Of a stretch of DNA of 64,000 nucleotides, positions 34,288 through 46,800 are shown in pieces. The notes below the pieces were generated by a model. It searched no databases, was not told the origin of the DNA, and was given only the letters and a program-made list of their open reading frames with translations. The translations under genes and the position numbers were made by a program. Source of the DNA: Lactarius indigo. Taxonomy: Eukaryota > Basidiomycota > Agaricomycetes > Russulales > Russulaceae. The stretch's first letter is position 1; every line of letters starts with the position of its first letter. Location: contig JAFKAC010000010.1 of NCBI GenBank assembly GCA_025766275.1, forward strand, positions 62,001 through 126,000, written 5' to 3'.

Positions 34288-36174
34288 GTTGGTTGTATAT
34301 CGTGAATCCAGAGATATAAAGTTGGTTTTTAAGCTCGAGTGCTGTATCTGTGGGAGGAACTCTGATGAAGCGAAGACGTACGGGGTACGGACGCAAGTGG
34401 ACCTGAAGCCGTAGGCTTGTACAGTACGGTAACGTTGGAGTTGGGACGAAACAAGATTGGAAATTACGGTAGCCAGGCACTGAACGTGGCACCAGCCAAG
34501 ACGGACTTCGATACCTATCACAATGTATAACTTCTTCATGACGCCGAAGAAACCCTGACACTGATAACATTTCGCCAACTCTCGTCTCTTGCCCTCAACT
34601 CTATCCGACAAGGTCAGGTCAGTAGTCCACGGTGAGTCGAATTGATGCTCATGCATACCATGATACTTACCCTCAGTGAACGACGGCGGGGAAGTAGAGA
34701 CATCATAGCAAGCATTATTCCTGCATCATGATCACACGTACATGACTCTGCGAATTCACTTTGTACCGAAGAAATAGGGAACACTTCAGATCACCATCGC
34801 GTGTGTGTTCGGTCTCTGCCTGAGCTAGGCTCGCGACCTGCAGGTTTACCTTCATATACAGACGATCACTGGTCTTTGCCTGAGCGCTGAGCGACGAACT
34901 TGAAGGAGCGGCGGCATATGGGACGGCACGTGCTCGTTCCTCCTTTCGTGCTGTTAGTCTACCCACGCCCGCCCCTTGACAAACTCTCAACAGGTTCAAG
35001 GAATCAGAAAACTTTTATTCGCCCACCCTTCACGCCTAATAATCGCGAAGGATCATGGTGATGAGTCCTCGACGAGTCCCCGTGTTTTCCGACCTCCATC
35101 ACCTCGCCCTGGGAGGTCCCCATCCGTCACGCGTCGCAACCTCGCCTCGGAAACGCAAACTCTTCATCCCCGATCGAGAAGCGCTTCGCGCCTCCGCCCA
35201 ATTCCTATGCGGTCTGTCAATTAGTACACTTCATCGATATTTGTTTCCCTGTACCATGTGCCAGTGCCCTCCCCTCCCGGCGCTGCACCGAAGTTAAACG
35301 AAGAGCAAGGCAATGACTCTCAAAGAGGGATGAATAAGACATCATTGGTTTTGGCAGCTCTTATGAAGCGAGGTAAGAGTCCGTGCTCGTATACTGTACT
35401 TTATCACGAGTCCGTGACGGATGCGCTGATGGAATTCCCAGCTATTTCATTTCTTTGCGTATACATCCATGGACCACTAACATGGGAGAGATGACGGCAA
35501 TAGTGGGTTGTGATTACAATTATGGGCATACCCTGCCCGACGCTACGATGCCTCTCACACCTCCTTCAGTTACGCGACTTGCGCCGACTCATCCCGGGAG
35601 AATCAGTCACCTTGACAGCCTCTCCTTCAATCGACATTGTAACCCCCTCAACGGACGCAAAAATTCGACCTTACCAAATGAAGTACCCACTCTATTCTTG
35701 TTCTCGTTGCACAGGATACTAGTACTGTCGCTGGCATCACGCTGGGGCAGAGCCCAGCAAGGATCTAGGTGTGCCAGGCCTGCTCGACCTCATAGTCCGC
35801 GGCGCATATAAGCAGTGCAGACTCCCATTACGTCCACTTATCACCGATTCGCCGACATGACGAGCAACCCGTTGCGTCAAGTCTCCGCCGCCTGACCCAA
35901 CGGTGCCATCAGAGCCGACACTATCGTCACTTATGTGACTAGCGCCACCAGCTGGAGGCACGATCTCCCACCGCTGCGTCCAAAGCAGGTTTCTGCCGGA
36001 ACGGCAAGGTGGAGAAACAGCTTTGGCGGGACAACGCCCGCACGCGCACAAGATCGTTGAATGGTGACGCCGTACTACCGTCTGCAATTGGCTTGTCAAG
36101 GAGGTGAGGTGAATGGCAAAAGGGGCTCATGTTCGTATTCAACAATATCTGTGCGTGGTTGTCTGTCTGCATGC

Positions 36175-36211
<37 letters not shown>

Positions 36212-36225
36212 CTCTCTCTCTCTCT
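34288..36225. other. Intergenic, no supported gene
   Basis: A gap in the array between members 6 and 7. Plus-strand frames at about 35,050-35,400 are open but match nothing recognised and do not splice convincingly. A CT microsatellite (36,180-36,228) closes the region. Confidence 0.4.
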
Positions 36226-36228
36226 CTT
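36180..36228. repeat. CT microsatellite
   Basis: Two pure CT runs separated by one G. Confidence 0.95.
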
Positions 36229-36480
36229 GGATAGACCTGGCGCGGCCCAAGGATGCCCTGACATGGTTGAAATACCTCCCGCACGACTTCAACGTTGCCT
36301 TTCCTCCCAGCAGGCTCTCACCAACGCACGAACATTTTCTTCAGTACTACACCACGCTGCCCTCTCATAGGTGCCATTGGGCATCATCGGCCTCCCGAAC
36401 ATCGGCGAAACCAGCCAAATCAACACCCTCAAGCGCGCAAGGTGGGCTGCTTTCTTTTCTTTTGATCCATCCATATCCTG
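36226..36480 (+). pseudogene. Possible relic of a GNL3/Grn1-type nucleolar GTPase
   Basis: Two neighbouring frames resemble the family: IDLARPKDALTWLKYLPHDF (like the NKxDLxP...WLKYL segment) and LGIIGLPNIGETSQINTLKR (like the G1 motif GYPNVGKSSLINTLKR). The invariant G1 lysine is replaced by Glu and the two parts are in different frames. No other part of the gene was found. This is a similarity judged by eye and could be coincidence for the first segment. Confidence 0.4.
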
Positions 36481-37238
36481 GGACACATACCAGAGATACA
36501 GACTGACCGTAACGAGAACCCATTACAGTCACGAAACGCGCGTAAGTGAGGTACCCCAGATCATAAAGTAAATTACCGAAGTCGAGAACACGAGAATATT
36601 GACATGATGTGGACCCTGTGGGCCTGTGCAAACAAGTCATGAGATAGATTAAATATGGCGGATATACCGCATGCCAGTGGTGTCACAGGTCATCAAGAAA
36701 GAGGCATGTAGGATGAAAGGACCTTCGCGTCCACCGCAGTTACCTAGTCAGCTTGACTAGGCACAGCAACGATGACACGATCCCACGCTTTGGAGGTAGT
36801 AGGATTTTTCATTTTTGAACTCTATTTGTGCTCAGTACCCGTTGATGCCATCAAATGACGTACTACTCCTACCCTAACATCCCATGTCCTCTCCGTCCTG
36901 TGTGGGTGATTGTAAAACGAGTGGGCCGAGCATACGTTTCCTTGGATCCAGGAGGTGCCACTCCCCTCCATATTCGCGCCAAGAGACTCTGTGATGCATG
37001 GTCCCACTCGTATTCGATATCCACGAAAAGCGCTCAGCGTCCCAACTGACAGACGTGCTGCGCATGACAGAGTTCCGAGGGGGCATCACAACAAATTGTG
37101 CTGGTGACTTCATCAAGAAAATATTTCCACTCCGGATGACAGGTCTGGTGGTTGGCGTAAATACGATAGGGAAGTAAGAGCTAATATAGGCACAGAGGAA
37201 GGGGTCATGTGAGTTATGGAGCTAAACGAGAGGTGCTC
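36481..37238. other. Intergenic, 3' flank of F-box member 7
   Basis: About 37,080-37,170 resembles the 3' flanks of other members (ACAACAAATTGTGCTG, then ATATTTCCA). No gene was seen. Confidence 0.4.
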
Positions 37239-40093
37239 TTATCGGGGAGGGACGCGGAACAATGAACGGACTGGACGACCCACGAGCTGACGAGCGTGAA
37301 TGAATGAGTCAAACAGCCTGTCCCCATGTTTCCCTTCAAACTCGCTTACGAGTTCTTGCAGACCAGGTAGCAACTCCAGGTCTGACCCTATTTCGTCCGC
37401 TTCCAGCACACGAGAAAGCTCCTCCAACAGCGCGCCACAAATACGAAGTTCCTTCACACCGGCGAACGACCTGAGAAGTTCGTGCCACGTTGCGCCGTCG
37501 ATCTCGCCATTCTGCCATTCTGTCGGTATCACCTGTTCGTAAAAGTTGAGGGTGAGCTTCTCTACACCAGAGAGCGCGGGCATAAGCGCCCTGCAGATCT
37601 GGGCTGCGCAATCGATTTGCCAGTCCAACTGCTTGCACATTACACGCAGGATGAAACATCCGTCGTACCGCTGCGCACTGTGGTGGTCCGTACTTATGTA
37701 GACTGCATCGCGCCAAAATATGACCTTCGCGGTAGGCAGCTTGAACCCTTCTGTCCTACCGGTGAAGAGGGACAGATGCGGTATTGAAAAGGCGATTTGA
37801 TTGAACAACGTGACGTTGAGTCGCTCCAGAAGAGGGGCGCTAATTTGAGCGACAAGGCGTTCCAAATATGTGCTAACGCCTCGGAAAGCGAAGTATTTTA
37901 GGCTAGGAAGCGTCACGGTATTTCCCGGTTTACCCAACAGTTCCCTCTCGGCCCTGGGACGGGGTATGGGAATCAAAAAACCGATTGACAATGTTTCGAG
38001 CTGTGGGAGGTACTGAAGTCGCGCTACTAGTTGCCTCGGAAGAAAGTAACCAGAAGGTCGGATGTCCGTGAGGACGAGTGTGACGAGGGAGATTGTAGAG
38101 GAGAGAAACCGTAATCTTTTTGGAAGACTGACGCCGACAAGAGCGAGATGGCGTAGATTTGGGGCCATAAAGGTCTTGGGGAGTGTGAGAGTTGTGATTT
38201 TATCAGCTGTGAAGGAAAGGGAAAGGTGTTCCAATATTGGGAAAGGTTCGTCCACGAGCAAAAGGAACTTGTGCAAAATCAAAGGCGGGAGGTGGAGGTT
38301 AATTCGACGTATGCGACCACGCTGCAAGAACGCGTGATATATTCCAAATTTATCTTGCTCACTTATAGGCTCAGTGGCGTGCCAGTAGTCGACAAAGAGC
38401 GGAAGGGGGGGTAAATGGCGAAGCGTGTCCACTATTGGGGCTCCATTTGTGCAGGGAATATGCACACTCAGGTGGAATGCTGAGGAGAGCACGAGGTAAC
38501 GCCATCTTCGACAAACATGAGAGAGCTTGCACCACCCAAGTCGGACATTCCAAGAATACTGATTACGCAGTCTATAGTAATTGAATATTCCCAGAAGCAT
38601 ATCATCGTCGAGCGTGTTAATAGTCGTGTAATACACGGGGTATCCTGGTCGCTCAGATGTTGGAGGTGGTGGAGGTAGGTCCTATGCAGAGGCTCTCGTG
38701 AGGTGTCGGAGTAAGTAGACACATGTAAACATACCAGACTGTTTGCAGATATAGGAGATCCCCGTGAACCGTAGATGTGTATATTAATAGGGTGAGACGC
38801 CGGGCGACTGAGAGCTTTCCAGTCCCCGAATGTCCCCCCTGTTGGGAAATTGCCAAACGATGTTGTTACAATAGGCCGCAAGCAACGGTGATTCCGAGTC
38901 AATTGGGAACCGTGACAGAACTCGGAGTCGTGGGACACTACTGGCTGCTCGCGGTACCACAATTTGTCTCGGGTGCTAGAACTTCTAATAAGTTGCTCTC
39001 CTTCAAGTACTCCGGAGTCGTCCAGAAATACGTCGGAACGGAAGCGGCGGGATAGGAAAACACGGCACAAACCTCTGAAGATCAAGGACCCATTCAGCGA
39101 CCACACGTTTCCAAAGATTCTGGGATTGTGTTCGGAATCAAGAAACACGCGGGATGCCCTATCGAACAAAACATAGACAGTGTCATTGTGTTCAAGTGCT
39201 CCGCTTGGGTCCTGAAGTGGGTAGCGCCGAAACGTAGGTGTATATGCACTTTCATCGACAGGGCAACGCTGCCAACGCAAATAGAAGTGAGGGTTTTGTT
39301 CGATAGTGATACGTGCACGGTCCTTGTAACGGCTAAAGTTCCAAAGAATTTCTGGAAGTGACGGACTGGCAAAGAGTTCCTCTGTGCAAGGTTAAGATTA
39401 TTATCGAAGACAAGTCCTGGGTATATAGGTACTGACGGCTCACGACGACGGTTTCTGGGTCGTGAGGGACTAGGAGCGGAGACAGAAGGAGCATGAAATT
39501 GACGGTCATCGTTCGTCCCCATTCGTCAAATTTCTGAAGAAGTAGGGTTGACGTGGAGAGGCATGGAGAGGAACGAATGCCGATCTTACCGAATGCTGCC
39601 GATCTCTCTCGATTCCATCTCTCCATTTTGCAATTTCCATTTTTGAATAGATGGTGAGCGGGAGGTCTCTGCCAGAATGGGAGTCAGTGGAGAGGTTTGA
39701 GTACTTCCGGCATTGCTGTTCACAGACGACGCCATCTCGCTGAGTGGTTACTCAACATCTGAGTTGCTTCTTTAAATCGTGTGTTCGCTTCATCAGTCAC
39801 TTTCGTTCCCGAATCCGCAGCGGAACGCAATGCAAGATCACACACGCGACGCATTCTACAAGAAAATCAGAGAGATGAAGACAAACCGTGAAGAAACTCA
39901 GGGAGGTTGATCACCTTCTCAGCTCGGCATCTTCGTGCGCAAACTTTGGTGGGGCGATTCGAGAGAGGAGTTGGCATATGGAAATTAGTTCCATGGCCCG
40001 ATTTCGGTAAGCTCTGCCGATGTCCCAGGCATGCTCGAGAAACACCGTTCCATTATTGTGCGCGTCCACTGGAAGGGAAGTGTAATCGGCCAT
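37239..40093 (-). CDS. F-box-like/LRR protein, array member 7 (858 aa), one intron exonised
   Basis: Exons 40093-39915, 39855-39724, 39668-39590, 39533-39437, 39381-38735 and 38681-37239 give an open frame. In the other members the fifth exon is split by an intron starting GTTTGTGC. Here its acceptor CAG reads CTG and one base has been added, so the former intron is 51 nt, stop-free and in frame (near residues 265-282). The intron after exon 4 uses a GTCAGT donor. The F-box-like motif (INTLDDDMLLGIFNYYRLR) is followed by LRRs. A three-codon insertion lies in the conserved beta-rich block. The C-terminus is short. It is the right-hand end of the array. Confidence 0.8.
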
Positions 40094-40970
40094 CGCGCAG
40101 TATACGTGTGGGTAATTTACTAGAAAAGTTGGAGATGGTGGAGACGTTCAAATCGAAGATTGCCATTGGTGTCGCAGGAACTGTTCACCAAGGGGACTCG
40201 GAATGGACAGGCAGCGCCACGAATACGTATACATTTATTTACACCGAAGGAGAATGACGGCGCCTATAGTTCCCTCCCTTCCGGACGTATCGTTCCTTCC
40301 AAGTGGTTCCCTCAACTATGGTGTTGTTACAAGAATCTAGCGACAAGGTCAAGGACGAGGTGCTCATTTGGGTATTTCTGATTACATACTTCAAGTTGGC
40401 ACGTGATTTATGTCCCAAAATTCCGGAAGAGGGCTATCGTCAAGTCTGAGTCGCGCTTCGTTTCAACCGCGCCTATTGCATTTATCTTCTGTCGTCCTCA
40501 CAGCCGTAGCCAAGCATTTGCGATTGCATGGAATGGTAGTCCCTAAAGGGAAGACGTAGATGAGATGAGGGAGGACAAGGCTTCAAGAACCTTAGTAGGG
40601 CGATAACTTCGATAAGGGGCGGCTCGCCGCGGCTGAACGTGATACGAGACAATTCATTTCAAACTTGAACTTGGGTATCGCACAGAAGTATTAGAGGCGC
40701 TCGCTAAATTAAACTGATGGTTTACAAGGCGGGAAACCGACGCTCTACATAAAGGAGTGGATACAGGTCTGTAGCAAGAATTTCCGTAAAGATATAGGAC
40801 AATACCGTGTCCTCGTTTCCTCTCGACCGCGACAGTTGCGTAGAAGCAGTGGTGACATAGTGATAACGCTGTGATGTCAAGGTTCTGCGAGGGTTGTGGT
40901 GTATGCGCGCAACCCGAAAGTGAACTACTGCAACATATGGTGGTGAGTTGACCTCCAGCGCCGGTTGCTT
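40094..40970. other. Right boundary of the F-box array
   Basis: The 5' flank of member 7, then at 40,600-40,790 a block homologous to 27,080-27,270. In the array this block precedes the 3' end of an F-box gene, but here the OPT gene follows. No gene was seen. Confidence 0.5.
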
Positions 40971-43868
40971 TTACCAGGTTGTAGGGCCAAACGTTTGGCC
41001 GTCTGGGAGGATCCTGTCAGGAACGCCAGTGGCATCGGCCGTGTTGAGGTACACCGTGTTGCCCCACCAGTTCTGGATAGTGTTGAGGCCGATCTTGCCA
41101 TTGTCCGGGTATTGAAGAATAAAGAAGATGACGACAGTACCGATAGCGTAAGCTGCATCCAAAGCAGCGGACAGCACATCTACCATGTCAAATGAATCAG
41201 GAATCCAGGGATTGCCATGGGAGTCAAATACAAAATAGTAGACGCACAGTTGTACTTGGCCCACCAGCTGAAGTGGCGGCGGCGGACGAGGTAGTTGAAT
41301 ATAAAGCAAATGGTTACCCAAGGCACAAAATTCATGGGTGTTGCGGGTGGCATGGCACTCATGGCGACGAAAAGGAGCGGGAAGTTGAGGTATCTCAGGA
41401 ACATAATCTTGAACTTCCTATGGAGCGTCCACTGGACAAATGGAAGGATTGCACCGATCAAGAAGAAGAATACGAGGCCGTGGTAAAGTTGGCCCTGCGA
41501 GAAGAGACGTTGCGGGCCGATGACACCCCACTACAAAGAAGGTATTAGCAAAAGTGGCGAAATTTTAGGGAAAGATGTGACGCACGATTATCGATGCGGT
41601 GCCGAACACAGTGGTTGAAGGGCAAATAAAACCGTCTTTCTGTTCGGGGGTGCAAAGGCCCTCAACGTTCGAGAATAGCCAAGCCTGCACAGCAAGCTGC
41701 ACGGTGCCGGCAATGATAGTGGCGACGACTTGACAGAAGAACATCGGGCGGGGAGGAATCTTCATGTAGTGGCCAACCTTGAAGTCATTGGTGAAGGTTA
41801 TCGCTTGGTTCATGGTGATGAAACCCCATGTCTTGAACATCATCATCGCAATCGGTTTACCAGGGAGGAGGTAGCCGATGATAAGCTCCGTGATGACGTT
41901 AAGACCGACTGTCTGGTTCGCAACAGCCATAATGACACCAATTGGGATGACATACAAGAATGCTGAATGGGGGGAGGCACGTCAACCAATTATCCAGATA
42001 TAGAATACGAGAACACGCAGGGGGTGTTTAGAAACGCACCGATGGCGAGAGCGAGAACGAAAGCCCAGACAGGGAAATTTGTGTCCCAGACCTCTATGGC
42101 AACGACACCAGACACAAACATGGACACTACAAAGGAGTATCAGTACTTGTTGTACGCCCCGAGCCTCCCTATCTCATAGACGCACAGAAGATGACGAGAT
42201 ACCACCAATCGGGAACGCCCTTGTAAACGGACATGAGGCGAGCGTGGATATCAGGCTGCTCAGAGAGCGAACGACGGGCCTGATTCCAGATCTGCTTGCG
42301 GTAGTAGATCAAGGTGTGTGAGAGGGTAGAAGTGATAGAGGCGAATGAGAGACCGTAGGAAATAGCGAAGGTTACGGAGAGAAAAATGGGACTGTAGGCC
42401 TTGTAGGCTTCATGATTGAAGGTTAAATCATCGTTGATGATGCGCGAGACGTTGTAGGAGGCGCCAGTGTTGTCAAAGGAGCGTGAGGAGACCAGGGGCA
42501 AGAACCCAGTGTACCACGTATTGGTGTACTATGGGCAAATGGTCATAAAAAAGAAACGAATAAGCGATAGATTGAACTCACATAAAGAATGGGGACTAGG
42601 ATCCAGGCAAAGAACACGACAGCGATACCAGTGTGGGCAGCTGCCCACCACGGAGCGGGAAGAGGTGAATTGGTGAAGGCAGTAATTTGACCCCAGTCAA
42701 AGGTGAGGACACCCATGGCCAGGCCGTGGGTGGTACCAAACAATTGGTTAATCTTGGCGTTTTTGGGTGCGATCCAGCAGACCCACGAGAAGCTAGACAA
42801 TGCGGTGAACAGGTAAGATGGCAAGAAATCTAAGGGAAAAGTGAGACCCGAAGGTAAGTCAACAAATCCAGAGATAGACTGACTGTAGCAGAAGTAGCCG
42901 ATAAAGACATAGATGAAGAAGCGCCCACGGGTGATGCCAGTGTGGCCTTGAGTACCGTTGGTCTCCAAGGAGTGCATGGTATTGAAGAGGGCAGCGACGA
43001 CGAGACTGCTGGGCCAGATCATTGACGGGGGATCGACGAGGAAACGCTTGCAGATACCACCGATTGAGAAACCGATCAATTGGGTGGACATGACCAGAAG
43101 CCATTGATCTAAGTAAGAGGATTAAGTCCGATCTGTGAAAGTTCAGATCTCCCACAACTCACATCCGAAGCTGGGATTCTGGTTGTAGAAGACCTTTTGG
43201 ACGGCAACGATATCGGTCTAAACGTGGCGTAAGAAATGCACAAATTAGCTGTTCAGAAAAATGCGGCACTTACGGCGTAAGCGGGTATGGATCCGACTGA
43301 AGCCATGATCGTGATGATGACATGTTCTTTAATCGTGAAAGGACCCGGATTGAGTTCCACGCCGAAGAGCGTCACATTGGGAATGTAGCGTGCCCAGGCT
43401 TTGCCAATGGGAAAACTTACAAGCAGGGGTACGATCTTGTCCACAAAAGGAATGCATCTCAGAACAGAGATAAAGGTAGGGAAGTGGTAGCAGAACACAT
43501 ACCGAAGTGAGGTTCACGGAAGGGTATCTGAAGAAGAAGAATTGGTTGATACCAGGGACAAGGATAGCCCAAATGATGCCAATGACCCAAGCGCGCAAAG
43601 TGGACGCTGGCATCTCGGGATCGTCCGTGTTGGCCACAGCGGACCGCACTTCAGGATACGGAGATTCGTCTTCCAAAATAATGGCTGTTGAGTCGAAGTT
43701 GGGATCTTCGTCGTCATCGTAGGGAACACCCTATTGTGATTGTACCAAGTAGGTGAGCACCGTGAGCTGTATGAAGATAGAGAAATGACTCACAGAAACA
43801 CCAAAAAGAAACTCAGGGTCGTGCATATCGAGGTCAGCAGACCTCTTTTCATCCTCGGAGAACGACAT
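40971..43868 (-). CDS. Oligopeptide transporter, OPT family
   Basis: Multi-exon membrane protein. The first exon is 43868-43794 (MSFSEDEKRSADLD...), followed by 43730-43503 and at least eight more. OPT hallmarks in order are WAILVPGINQFFFFRYPS, NPGPFTIKEHVIITIMAS, QNPSF, WLLVMSTQLIGFSIGG, KVGHYMKIPPR, RRRHFSWWAKYN, and the C-terminal PDGQTFGPTTW. OPT proteins are proton-coupled importers of small peptides, glutathione or metal-chelate compounds in the plasma membrane, and about a dozen or more hydrophobic segments are visible. No frameshift was found in the pieces checked. The last intron, about 41,264-41,187, restores KYNYVLSAALDA. The substrate cannot be told from sequence. Confidence 0.9.
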
Positions 43869-46800
43869 GCTAACTGGCTTAGGAGGTCGCAAAAAGGAAT
43901 AGGCGCAACTAGCGGACTAGTCTGGCTCAAGGAGCGGACGAAGGGGGGAAAGGAGCGGACGGATGAAGGAGGAATACCATGGGTCTGAATGAGGGAATTG
44001 TTTTATACTCCAGGGAGAAAGAAGCCAGCTGGATCGCACGTAGCAGGGGTAAGCCGGTTGGTGAGCTACCTTGGTTTCCTAACCGAGAATTTCTGCTTAA
44101 CCGAGGTTGCAGCGATAGGCTGGAAACGAGCCACTGGAAACGAGCCATTGCCTTCCCAAACGCGCACAATTAGCTCACCTCCCAGGTCAATATAACCAGC
44201 TAGATTCCTCGTGAGGCATAGATCGTGATTCGTATCTATTCTTGGGGACCCCCTCGGAAGCAAAAAGAAAAGAACAACGACCACCATTATTATAGTCGCC
44301 GTCTTGCCGTCGTTCGAGTTTCAAGAATCACAGTAGATAGATGAAGTTGCACCAGTGGGCGTGGGAAGAGGAAGCGACATTGCCATCGCACTTCTGATAA
44401 CCATGAAGTACCACTGCAGCACCTTCACAATAACCTAACAGAATCACTCGAAGACAGAGATGAGCGATGCACGCGTGGCACAAGATCGTATGAGCACTTA
44501 GGTCTGGACACCCTAAATCGATCGCATACATCGCCCACGCGAGAAGGCAGAGGAAGAAACAAATGGAGAAGAAGATAATTTGAGCGGAGAAAAAGGACCT
44601 GATCATGAATGTGGCAACGCCCTCGTTCGGTAAGTCAGTAAGGTTGGTCGATCAAACAAACACAAATTTAGGAAGTTGATAGAAGGGTGCTTTGAGGACA
44701 TAATGCGGCGAGAAAGAAGAGAAAAGGGTGGAGAATAACAGAGCAGATGGTGGTATTCAGGAAGTTTTGAAAACCGTCATGCGTATATGGGGTGCGTACG
44801 TACTTCCAACAGGTCATGGCTCTCGGTACTCCTGGATAAGACGGCGTTTGCGCCGAGGTGTGGTTGATGTGATCCTTGGAAGCCGAACCTTCACCGGAGG
44901 TATGAGGACACTAATTGGAAGCACCGTCCTAGCTGATACTCTACCAGAAGCTGCCGTGAATCTGTCTGGGTCAAGCCCTCTACAGTAGCTTCGCCGCGGC
45001 GGGACGGAGATGGAGAAGCGATGTCGCCGTGGGGTAGCAGGCACTCGATACTATTGCGGCCAATCGTCATCCATCGACTACCCCGAATGTAATCGGGAGG
45101 ACAGAAGAAGCAGGGTACAAATCCGAGGGATGAACGTGAGGAAGGAAAAATTGGTGTCATAAGCGAAGTCGAGAATATGAAATTTGATTCATTGCTGTGT
45201 GGCTCGCGACCAAGGAGCCACGGGACCGAGGGTAGCCGGCAAAGGCCATTCGAGTTCCCGACAGCGACCGTTACCGTTTGATCTAAGATTCATGAGAGAG
45301 ACCCGTGTGTGCCCTGTACTACAAAGGACTCCACATGGGCAGCCCCTACTATTCCGGCAACTTGGAGTCAGCTTCAAGTTGAGGTTTGGTTGATCTTAGC
45401 AGGGAACTTTCGAAACCCCTGCCATGTGTGTGTCGACACACATCCATTGGCATCCTCCCGATGCATCCAAGATGCATCTCCCCGTTTATGTACGTCGAAA
45501 ACGGCTCAAAAATCAGAAATTTCGAGGCACGATTAAGAACAAGATCTAAAACAGAGTGAAGGTGAAGGGTATGATGAGCCCATTGTGAACCCACGTGATG
45601 TACGGAGTAATTCAGGTTGTCCCAACACGCTAGGTAGATATGGCTCTAGACCATGTAATGTAATGGGTTGGAGCCTTAGTTGATACCGGCTTTATGTATG
45701 TATATAGCTACAGAGAAGGTCAGGAAGCAGCGTCGCGTTGTTACAGTCTTCAGGAGAGAAACAAGGGATATGCGTTATCCCACAGACGGATGTTGGTACC
45801 CTTGGCACCCAGTAGAGTCGCGGTTTGCGAAGGGTGCGGAAGCATCAGTCCGCTTCCAGACAGAAAAAGAAGGCGAAGGCGGATGCAATGATTGCATCAT
45901 GATCCCACAGTATACCCCACTTTCTTGAACAGCTGACTGTCGTTGTAGGAGCGCGGACCACACCGCGCCAATAAATGCCTGATGCGACGTCTCGGACCAC
46001 CTCTGCAATACTACTCGAATCGTCGACGTATGTGATATCACGCGAGGTTTTCTCGTTCCGGACTCGAACTGCATCTTTACGACCTGGCATCCAAAAGCGC
46101 GTTTAAATTAATGGAGAGGACAAACGGAAGGAAGCCCTTCAGGCAACGACGACGCATTCCTCGACCATCACATCTGAAACCAGCCAATGTAAGGGTACGC
46201 ACTAGAATATGCTTGCCCCTACTGCTAGAATATGCGTGAGACAGCGGGTCGCATGCAAGATGGTATAGCGAGCGCCCAGGGCGGTACCTAGTACATCGCG
46301 TTCCAGGAGGCGGAGATAACAACCGAAGAAGCGATCAAAGTGAAGATCCCCGCGAGGTATTCGCGTGCATGAACCGACAGCAGCAGCACAGCGCAGTTCA
46401 AGACCGTTTATGTGCGGAGATAAAATGACTGAGAGGTCCGCGATGCTGGGAAAACTGTGATAGAAGGTATCGTGCATGCGTGAGAGTGGAGACGTCTTCT
46501 AGATGCTAGAGTGAAGTTCGACACAGGGGGGCCACGAAGTGGGTGTGTGGAGTTCGGGAAACGGAAACAAGAACAAGAATAGTCACTGGACCGACATCCT
46601 ACCTCGGTACCAGCGAGCATCGGACCCACGTGATATATAAGTTACGCTGGCCAAATTACGCCGCCAATCCACATGGTTGCACTCGCAAAGACAGGATTAG
46701 ATACTCTGTACGCGTTCGATGCAAGGCCTGGAGCTGTTCCGGCCTTGATTCCGACCTCAAATCAGCGAGTAACCTAGTAACCTCTCGAGGGCGCGGGACT

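Noticed and set aside
36129..36506. A Leu/Ser-repeat protein
   Set aside because: The repetitive part is only the CT microsatellite translated.
44328..44606. A small membrane protein on the minus strand
   Set aside because: One hydrophobic stretch only, no splice partners, no homologous copy in the window.
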